Notes under the pieces: model-generated | What the model saw: only the letters and a program-made list of their open reading frames with translations | Told to the model about the DNA's origin: nothing | Database searches by the model: none | Part shown: piece after piece, positions 57,626-64,000 of the stretch | How the letters are laid out: every line of letters begins with the position of its first letter | Position numbering within the stretch: position 1 is the first letter of the stretch | Made by a program: the position numbers and the translations under genes | Assembly (NCBI RefSeq): GCF_002564465.1 | Contig: NZ_NUUX01000008.1 | Coordinates: 101,953-165,952, forward strand | Direction of reading: 5' to 3' | Source of the DNA: Bacillus sp. AFS088145 | GTDB lineage: Bacteria; Bacillota; Bacilli; Bacillales; Bacillaceae_G | Length of the DNA: 64,000 bases

Positions 57626-58270
57626 TTATCCTCTAATTTTCGCTATAGCTTCTTTTCTGTCTTCCTTATTATAAACTGCTGAACCAGCTACTAGTACGGT
57701 AGCACCTGCTTCTATACAAATTTTAGCCGTATGCTCGTCAACGCCACCGTCTATTTCGATTTCAACTGATAAATTGCGTTCTTTAATCAAATTAGCAACT
57801 TGTTTAATTTTAGGAACAACTGAATGAATGAATTTCTGTCCGCCAAAGCCAGGATTTACTGTCATTAAAAGGACCATGTCGACATCATCAATAATCTGTT
57901 CTATTGTTGAAACTGGAGTAGCTGGATTAAGAACTACACCTGCTTTAATACCAAATGATTTAATTGTTTGGATCGTGCGGTGCAAATGTGTACAAGCTTC
58001 AACATGAACCGTAATAATGTCCGCTCCAGCTTTTACAAATTGTTCTATGTATTGATCAGGTTTTTCAATCATTAAATGTACATCAAGTGAAAGCTTCGTC
58101 ACTGGTCTAATTGCTTCTACAATTAGTGGTCCAATTGTAATATTTGGTACAAAATGACCATCCATTACATCGACGTGAATATAATCTGCTCCTCCACGTT
58201 CTACATCTAAAATTTCTTCCCCAAGTTTAGCAAAATTCGCTGAAAGGATTGATGGTGCAATTTTAACCAT
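57626..58270 (-). CDS. rpe: Ribulose-phosphate 3-epimerase
   Basis: Pentose phosphate pathway enzyme interconverting ribulose and xylulose 5-phosphate. 214 residues, TIM barrel. Metal and catalytic residues: [12 protein letters not shown] at 6-17, [17 protein letters not shown] near 33-49, LDVHLMI near 65, [12 protein letters not shown] near 137, and the phosphate loop IEIDGGV near 170. Three bases downstream of rsgA. Confidence 0.97.
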   Translation of the reverse strand: MVKIAPSILSANFAKLGEEILDVERGGADYIHVDVMDGHFVPNITIGPLIVEAIRPVTKLSLDVHLMIEKPDQYIEQFVKAGADIITVHVEACTHLHRTIQTIKSFGIKAGVVLNPATPVSTIEQIIDDVDMVLLMTVNPGFGGQKFIHSVVPKIKQVANLIKERNLSVEIEIDGGVDEHTAKICIEAGATVLVAGSAVYNKEDRKEAIAKIRG

Positions 58271-58272
58271 GA

Positions 58273-59154
58273 TTAATACCTCGGCTTTCTATCTCTTATT
58301 TCTTCTATGAATGATACATAATGATCATATCGTTTAGGAGAAATTTCCCCACTTTCAACCGCAGCTTTTACAGCACACTTTGGTTCTTTTAAGTGGGTAC
58401 AACCTCTAAATTTACATTCTTGACTTTTTTCTCTCATTTCTACAAAACAATATGATAAATCTTCAGATTCGATTCCCATAAATTCCAATGAACTAAAACC
58501 AGGAGTATCTGCAACCAGCCCCTGTCCAATTTTTATTAATTCAACATGTCTAGTTGTATGTTTTCCTCGACCTAAATGAGAGGAAATAATTCCCGTCTTT
58601 AAATCTAGCTCTGGATTAATTGCATTTAGTAAAGTTGACTTACCAACGCCAGATTGTCCTGCAAATACAGATATTTTATTTGACATATGTGGAAGTACTT
58701 TTTCTAATCCTTCCTCAGTTTTTGAAGAAGTTAAACATACTTCATATCCAATTTGGCGATAATAAGAAACGTATTCATACACTAATTTTAATTGTGCTTC
58801 TGAACACAAATCAATCTTTGTAATGACAATTAAAGGTTTAATTTCATTAAACTCAATTAATACAAGGAATCGATCTAATAATATTGGAGAAAAATCGGGC
58901 TCTACTGCTGAAAAAACTAAAATTGCTTGATCAACATTTGCAATTGGAGGTCGAACAAGTTCATTCTTTCGCTCTTTAATTTCAAGTAGATAACCTTCTC
59001 CACTTTTTTCGATATGATATTCTACCTCATCTCCAACTAAAGGTGTTATTTTCTTATTACGAAAATTTCCTCTACCACGACAAGCAACAACTGTCTCATC
59101 TGTTTCGACATAATAGAATCCACTCAATGCTTTTATGATTTTGCCTTCTGGCAT
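58273..59154 (-). CDS. rsgA: Ribosome small-subunit-dependent GTPase RsgA (CpgA)
   Basis: Checks 30S maturation; also affects cell shape in B. subtilis. 293 residues: OB fold (1-60), circularly permuted GTPase with TKID near 115 before the P-loop [14 protein letters not shown] near 170 and [12 protein letters not shown] near 220, and C-terminal zinc site with [23 protein letters not shown] precedes the ATG. Adjacent to prkC, which phosphorylates CpgA in B. subtilis. Confidence 0.97.
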   Translation of the reverse strand: MPEGKIIKALSGFYYVETDETVVACRGRGNFRNKKITPLVGDEVEYHIEKSGEGYLLEIKERKNELVRPPIANVDQAILVFSAVEPDFSPILLDRFLVLIEFNEIKPLIVITKIDLCSEAQLKLVYEYVSYYRQIGYEVCLTSSKTEEGLEKVLPHMSNKISVFAGQSGVGKSTLLNAINPELDLKTGIISSHLGRGKHTTRHVELIKIGQGLVADTPGFSSLEFMGIESEDLSYCFVEMREKSQECKFRGCTHLKEPKCAVKAAVESGEISPKRYDHYVSFIEEIRDRKPRY

Positions 59155-59174
59155 ATACTCACTCCTACAGCTAT

Positions 59175-61175
59175 TTAATTCGATGGATAAGGTACATCTC
59201 TTTCTGCAATAACTTGACCATCTTTAACAATTTTATAGGAAGCAGTTTGTCCAGGATCAATTGTCACTTCTACTGGTATAGTAGTTGTTTCGGTGATCGA
59301 TTTTGAAATTGCAGGTTTTTCACCATTATTATTTTTATCTCTAATATATACCTCAATTAGCTGAGGTGCACTAGGATTGGTTGGGGTATATGGTACTTGT
59401 ATATTGATTGTTACTTTTTTCGTCTTTTCTTTTTGTTTTCCAGAAGAAATAACGACATTTAATGTATCCCCTTCTTTTACTGCAACGTTAGCAGATGGAG
59501 ATTGAGAAATAACACGATTTTCAGCAACTGTTCCTGAATCTTCTTTCGTTACGTTAAGCTTTAGGTTATTATCACCTGCATAGGTTTCAACATCTTTTCT
59601 AGACCATCCTTTTAGGTCACGAAGAGTGATCGTAGATGTCCCTTTACTAATCCATACATTTAAATCCGTTTCTGATGGAACGACTTCAGCCCCAACGTTC
59701 GGAGATTGGTCGATTATTTCACCTTCTGATTCATCACTTTCGATAAAATGCGTTGTAACAGAGCGATAATCGTCTTGTAATCGAGATTTTATCGTGTTGT
59801 ATTGGAACCCTTTAAGGTCTTCCATCTCGTTACTTTTTTTACCTTTTGATTTATAAATCGTTATCGATGAATTTTCTTTAACAGTTTCCCCAATATTAGG
59901 AGAAGTTTTAACTACTTTCCCTTCATCAACTTCATCATCAAAAATTTCTTTAGGATCGCTTATCTTTAACCCTTTTGAAGCAAGCAACGTAACCGCACTT
60001 TCGTATGTCATATCCTTAACATCAGGAATTTCTACGTCTTCAGGCAAAAATAATGCAGGAATCAATGTTATCGCTAATAAACCACCAATTAAAAGTGCAA
60101 TAAAAGTACCTATAATAAACTTTGCAAAAGAATTTTTCTTCTTCCGTTTTAATTTATCAGCTTCGTTTTTGACAGGTTCTTTTTTGACAGCTTCTTTTTT
60201 GATAGGTTCTTTTTCTTTATTTGCTTTTTTCTTTGTTGGTACGACAACAGTATCATCATTAGTTAATACAGGAATATCCTTTATAATCGGAATTACTTTC
60301 GTTTCATCATCATTTGTAGGAATCACAAAAGGTTTTTCATTCAAACGATCACTATCTAAAGCAGTTTGTAAATCTAGCTTCATCTCATCTGCAGTATCAT
60401 ATCGATAAAAGATATCTTTAGCAGTAGCCTTTAAAACAATATTTTCAAGGCTTTGTGGTATTTCTGGATTAAATTTTGTTGGTGGTGGAACTTCACTTTG
60501 CAAATGTTTTAATGCGATCGCTACTGCACTCTCACCAGAAAATGGTAGTTTTCCAGTTAAAAGCTCAAACATTACAATTCCTAAAGAATAAATATCTGAC
60601 TTTTTATTCGCAACTCCACCTCTTGCTTGTTCAGGTGAAAGGTAATGAACAGAACCAAGTACTGAATTTGTTTGTGTAATTGTTGCAGCTGTTGAAGCTG
60701 TTGCAATACCAAAATCAGTAATTTTTACATTTCCTTCTTTATTGATTAAAATATTTTGCGGTTTAACATCTCTATGAACGATTTGAAAATGATGCGCATG
60801 AGCTAATGCTGAGGCTAATTGTTCCATAATCCTCAATACTTCTTTTGGCTTTATAGGTGTATGATGCTGAATATACTCCTTTAAAGTCTCACCTTCAACG
60901 TATTCCATGACGATGTACTGTAATCCATCTTCTTCCCCAACGTCATATGAGCTTACGATATTTGGATGAGATAGCGAAGTAACTGAATATGCTTCACGTT
61001 GAAATCTTCTTAAGAAGTCTGGGTCGTTTGAAAAATCAGCTTTTAACATTTTTACAGCTACATCTCGATCTAATATCATATCACGGGCTAAATAAACGTT
61101 TGCCATACCGCCAACACCAATTAATTTTAAAATCTTATATCGGTCGTTTAGGCGTCTACCAATCATCACGCTCAT
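59175..61175 (-). CDS. prkC: PASTA-domain Ser/Thr protein kinase PrkC
   Basis: Membrane kinase that senses muropeptides and signals germination and cell wall state. About 666 residues. Kinase domain near 8-270: IGVGGMANVYLA, catalytic HRDVKPQN, DFGIA and the activation-loop threonines TQTNSVLGSVHYLSPEQARGG. A lysine-rich juxtamembrane linker with four 5-residue repeats, one membrane helix near 350-375 (FIIGTFIALLIGGLLAITLI), three extracellular PASTA repeats and a C-terminal domain follow. Starts at 61181, 61178 and 61175 are all possible; AAAGGG spacing favours 61175. It adjoins prpC (TGATG context). Confidence 0.97.
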   Translation of the reverse strand: MSVMIGRRLNDRYKILKLIGVGGMANVYLARDMILDRDVAVKMLKADFSNDPDFLRRFQREAYSVTSLSHPNIVSSYDVGEEDGLQYIVMEYVEGETLKEYIQHHTPIKPKEVLRIMEQLASALAHAHHFQIVHRDVKPQNILINKEGNVKITDFGIATASTAATITQTNSVLGSVHYLSPEQARGGVANKKSDIYSLGIVMFELLTGKLPFSGESAVAIALKHLQSEVPPPTKFNPEIPQSLENIVLKATAKDIFYRYDTADEMKLDLQTALDSDRLNEKPFVIPTNDDETKVIPIIKDIPVLTNDDTVVVPTKKKANKEKEPIKKEAVKKEPVKNEADKLKRKKKNSFAKFIIGTFIALLIGGLLAITLIPALFLPEDVEIPDVKDMTYESAVTLLASKGLKISDPKEIFDDEVDEGKVVKTSPNIGETVKENSSITIYKSKGKKSNEMEDLKGFQYNTIKSRLQDDYRSVTTHFIESDESEGEIIDQSPNVGAEVVPSETDLNVWISKGTSTITLRDLKGWSRKDVETYAGDNNLKLNVTKEDSGTVAENRVISQSPSANVAVKEGDTLNVVISSGKQKEKTKKVTINIQVPYTPTNPSAPQLIEVYIRDKNNNGEKPAISKSITETTTIPVEVTIDPGQTASYKIVKDGQVIAERDVPYPSN
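60156..60215. repeat. Four 15-base tandem repeats inside prkC
   Basis: Units resembling GACAGCTTCTTTTTT repeat four times with few changes. They encode EPIKK, EAVKK, EPVKN and EADKL in the linker before the membrane helix. Length variation among strains is likely. Confidence 0.75.
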
Positions 61176-61177
61176 CA

Positions 61178-61930
61178 TCACCCTTTCTCTATATTTCTAG
61201 GCTCAAACTTAATAATGGCAAGCGTGATGTTATCTTCTCCACCAAGATCATTTGCGATTGAAATCAACTGGTTACCGAGAAGATCGATTGGTAGATTCTC
61301 ATTTAATTTTTCATTAAAAAGTTCATTTGATATTTTATTCGATAAACCATCTGAACATAAAATGATTAAATCATCTTCTTCCCAAGTTAAAGTTTTAATA
61401 TCAACATCAACTGTTTCCTCAGTACCAAGTGCTCGCGTTATAACATTTTTACGAGGATGAATTTCTGCATCCTCCATAGAAATTTGCCCAAATTTAACAA
61501 GTTCAGCAACAAAAGTATGATCTTCTGTTATTTGCTTAAACCCTTCATCATTTCTCAAATAACTTCTACTATCACCTATATGTGCAATCGTAAAAAATAA
61601 AGGAGTACAAATAATCGCTTCAAGGGTTGTCCCCATACCCTTGCACTCTTCATTTTGCTCAGAATGAATTAATAAGTTTGTATTTAATTGCGCTACAATA
61701 TTTTTTAGCCATGATTCGGCTTCTACCGGTGTTTCAAAATTACTAGTATTTTTCCACTCTGCTTCAAGGAAATTGATCGCCATCATACTTGCAACCTCAC
61801 CAGCTAAATGGCCACCCATACCGTCAGCAACTACAGCTAATACGATTCCTGAATCGTTCGTAAATATACCTACGCTATCTTCATTATGCTCTCGAACTTT
61901 CCCCGTATCAGTTTGAAAAAAAGTTTGCAT
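61178..61930 (-). CDS. prpC: PP2C-type Ser/Thr phosphatase PrpC
   Basis: Reverses PrkC phosphorylation. 250 residues from the ATG at 61930, with GAGGTG upstream; a longer frame to 61987 would overlap rlmN. PP2C metal residues are visible in REHNEDSVGIF near 14, VADGMGGHLAGEVAS near 36, HIGDSRSYL near 120, CSDGLSNKIS near 194 and GGEDNITLAII near 232. Confidence 0.97.
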   Translation of the reverse strand: MQTFFQTDTGKVREHNEDSVGIFTNDSGIVLAVVADGMGGHLAGEVASMMAINFLEAEWKNTSNFETPVEAESWLKNIVAQLNTNLLIHSEQNEECKGMGTTLEAIICTPLFFTIAHIGDSRSYLRNDEGFKQITEDHTFVAELVKFGQISMEDAEIHPRKNVITRALGTEETVDVDIKTLTWEEDDLIILCSDGLSNKISNELFNEKLNENLPIDLLGNQLISIANDLGGEDNITLAIIKFEPRNIEKG

Positions 61931-61934
61931 TGTT

Positions 61935-63026
61935 TCACCTCGTCTCCTCTTTACGCTCCTTTGCACGCAACTGTCCACAAGCTGCATCTATATCATGACC
62001 TTGTTCACGACGAATTGTAACATTAACTCCATTATTTTTAAGTACTTTTTCAAATGCAAAAATTTGTTCCTTAGGTGTTCTTACGTAATCTCTTTCAGGT
62101 ACATAGTTAACTGGAATTAAATTAACATGACATTTAACTCCTTTAAGTAACTTAGAAAGTTCTTCAGCATGCTCAACTTGGTCATTTTCACCACCGAATA
62201 AACCATATTCAAACGTTACACGTCTACCTGTTTTTTCAACATAGTAACGAACAGCGTCCATTAAATCCGGTAATTTGTATGCACGATTAATTGGCATTAA
62301 TTTAGAACGCAACTCACTGTTAGGAGCATGTAATGAAATCGCGAAATTAATTTGAAGTCCCTCATCAGCAAAGTTATAGATTTTTGGAATGATTCCACTT
62401 GTTGATACTGTAATATGTCTTGCACCAATGTTAAGACCTTTTTCAGAATTAACAATTCTTAAGAAATCCATTAAACCATTATAGTTATCAAATGGTTCGC
62501 CTATACCCATAACTACGATTGAGCTAACTCTTTCTTCAACTTCATCAATAGCACGTTGTACTTCTAATACTTGTGCAACGATTTCACCTGCTTCAAGATT
62601 TCGTTTTAAACCACCAAGAGTCGATGCACAAAAAGTACATCCAATTCGACAACCTACTTGTGTCGTTACACATACAGAATTGCCATAATTATGTCTCATT
62701 AAAACAGTTTCAATCGAATATCCATCATGTAATTCAAATAAAAATTTCATCGTACCATCTGAAGAGGTTTGTTTAACTAATGTTTTTAATGTCGTTATTG
62801 TAAAATTCTCTTCAAGTAACATACGTAGCTCTTTTGGAATATTTTGCATTTCTTCAAAGCTTTCAACTCGCTGAACGTATAGCCAATTATAAATTTGCTT
62901 TGCACGGAAAGCCTGCTGCTTTTGCGCCTTTAACCAATCCTCTATATCACTTACTTTTAACGAGTAAATTGAGGGTTTATGAGTTTTTTCTATTTTGACT
63001 GAATTTGTAGTATTTTCTAATTTCAA
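61935..63026 (-). CDS. rlmN: 23S rRNA A2503 / tRNA A37 methyltransferase RlmN
   Basis: Radical SAM enzyme that methylates C2 of A2503 in 23S rRNA. 363 residues, TTG start. The CxxxCxxC cluster site is in [11 protein letters not shown] near 124-134; GIGEPFDNY and the C-terminal catalytic cysteine in [12 protein letters not shown] near 355 are conserved. Two bases downstream of rsmB and four bases before prpC, part of a tightly packed operon. Confidence 0.97.
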   Translation of the reverse strand: MKLENTTNSVKIEKTHKPSIYSLKVSDIEDWLKAQKQQAFRAKQIYNWLYVQRVESFEEMQNIPKELRMLLEENFTITTLKTLVKQTSSDGTMKFLFELHDGYSIETVLMRHNYGNSVCVTTQVGCRIGCTFCASTLGGLKRNLEAGEIVAQVLEVQRAIDEVEERVSSIVVMGIGEPFDNYNGLMDFLRIVNSEKGLNIGARHITVSTSGIIPKIYNFADEGLQINFAISLHAPNSELRSKLMPINRAYKLPDLMDAVRYYVEKTGRRVTFEYGLFGGENDQVEHAEELSKLLKGVKCHVNLIPVNYVPERDYVRTPKEQIFAFEKVLKNNGVNVTIRREQGHDIDAACGQLRAKERKEETR

Positions 63027-63028
63027 CG

Positions 63029-64000
63029 TTACACCTTCTTCCTTAATCTTGCAATAAAAAATCCATCCGTTCCAAAATAATGTGGTAGTAGCTGTACATA
63101 CCCTTTTTGAACCGATTTATTTTCATTTAATTTTTCCGGAACATGATCAATTAATGAATGATCTAGTTCATAATCATGATGCTCATCTAAAAAAGCTTCG
63201 ACCACATCAATATTTTCTTCATGTCCAACTGTACAAGTGCTATATACTAAAGTTCCACCTGGCTTAACTAACTTTGAAGCTTCGTCTAAAATAGACTTCT
63301 GAACTCTTTGTAAATTCGTTACATCAGTAGCATTCTTTTTTAATAAAATATCTGGTTTACGACGAATAACCCCTAAACCAGAACACGGAGCATCTACTAA
63401 TACTTTGTCAAATAATCTTCCTTCAAACTCTTCAGGTGCTTTTCTTGCATCTAGCGCTTTTGTTTCTATATTATCTAACCCTAAACGATTAGCTTGTTCT
63501 TTTATTAACTTTACTTTATGCTTGTGTAAATCTAATGAAGTAACTGATCCAGTACCGCCTAACAACTCAGCAATATGTGTTGATTTCCCTCCAGGTGCTG
63601 CACATGTGTCTAATATATCTTCACCTTTTTCAACTCCAAGTGCTTGTGCAACTAACATCGAGCTTTCATCTTGAATTGAAAGGAAACCTTCTTTAAATGC
63701 ATTCGTATGAGCAACATTTCCTTTTTGGATTTCTATTGCAAATGGAGACAGTTTTCCTTCCTTAACCTGGACTCCTTCATCTTCAAGCATTTTAAGTACT
63801 TCTTCTCTTGTTGCTTTCATTGTATTGACTCTTGCAGTTTGAAACGGTGGAAGTATGTTCTCTTCACAAATTTTTCTCGTTTCTTCTTCTCCGAATTCTT
63901 TTACCCATTGTTCAATTAACCACTTTGGATGATTTGTTTCAATTGAAAGCTTTTCGATCGGGTCCTTTATTTCATCGATTGATCGTAAACCATTTCTTTG
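63029..64000 (-). CDS. rsmB: 16S rRNA m5C967 methyltransferase RsmB, 5' end outside window
   Basis: The frame remains open to the window edge: 60 further codons precede the ATG at 63820, including [18 protein letters not shown] and [10 protein letters not shown], which are typical internal RsmB sequences, so that ATG is not the start. The catalytic domain shows [17 protein letters not shown], the cysteine motif [16 protein letters not shown] and [11 protein letters not shown]. About 323 of the usual 445 residues are present. It leads into rlmN as in B. subtilis. Confidence 0.96.
   Translation of the reverse strand, partial: QRNGLRSIDEIKDPIEKLSIETNHPKWLIEQWVKEFGEEETRKICEENILPPFQTARVNTMKATREEVLKMLEDEGVQVKEGKLSPFAIEIQKGNVAHTNAFKEGFLSIQDESSMLVAQALGVEKGEDILDTCAAPGGKSTHIAELLGGTGSVTSLDLHKHKVKLIKEQANRLGLDNIETKALDARKAPEEFEGRLFDKVLVDAPCSGLGVIRRKPDILLKKNATDVTNLQRVQKSILDEASKLVKPGGTLVYSTCTVGHEENIDVVEAFLDEHHDYELDHSLIDHVPEKLNENKSVQKGYVQLLPHYFGTDGFFIARLRKKV

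Noticed and set aside
63029-63820. RsmB starting at the ATG at 63820
   Set aside because: The frame continues upstream to the window edge with typical RsmB sequence, so this ATG is internal.
1-64000. CRISPR arrays, insertion sequences, tRNA or rRNA genes
   Set aside because: No regularly spaced direct repeats, transposase genes, CCA-ended cloverleaves or rRNA segments were seen; plus-strand frames opposite real genes have no family features.

Overview
The window is a stretch of low-GC chromosome from a spore-forming member of the Bacillaceae. It encodes SpoVM, CodY, HslVU, PolC, FapR, PrkC/PrpC and KhpA in essentially the gene order known from Bacillus subtilis between rsmB and truB, read here in reverse. 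Every protein gene except rpmB lies on the minus strand, so the description follows the minus strand from high to low coordinates. I cannot name the species from sequence alone.

From 64000 to 56700: rsmB (5' end outside the window), rlmN, prpC, prkC, rsgA and rpe, then thiN and the 27-residue spoVM. rpmB is divergent on the plus strand. From 56100 to 46490: asp23-family yloU, fakA, sdaAB, sdaAA, recG, then the phospholipid and fatty acid cluster fapR-plsX-fabD-fabG-acpP with two FapR-type operators. From 46400 to 36100: rnc, smc, ftsY, then ylxM-ffh, rpsP-khpA, rimM-trmD and rplS with an L19-type leader. From 36000 to 22600: lepB, rbgA, rnhB, sucC-sucD, dprA, topA, trmFO, xerC, hslV, hslU, codY.

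The region from 22600 to 20000 is the least ordinary. In B. subtilis the large fla/che operon lies between codY and rpsB and ends with sigD and swrB. Here the codY terminator is followed by about 1.2 kb without a convincing gene, then one intact sigD, then rpsB. No flagellar structural or chemotaxis gene is visible. The ylqG/ylqH pair expected between rnhB and sucC is also missing.

From 20000 to 1: rpsB, tsf, pyrH, frr, uppS, cdsA, dxr, rseP, proS, polC, then rimP-nusA-ylxR-ylxQ-infB-rbfA-truB. The ylxP gene expected between infB and rbfA is replaced by two head-to-tail structured repeats. ylqD is missing between khpA and rimM.

Functionally the window is core information processing (translation, replication, SRP secretion, tRNA and rRNA modification) plus membrane lipid and isoprenoid synthesis, with many short transcription units closed by factor-independent terminators. 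I found no CRISPR array, prophage, insertion sequence, tRNA or rRNA gene. The unexplained content is intergenic: structured repeats, nested inverted repeats, operator-like palindromes and the remnant sigD locus.
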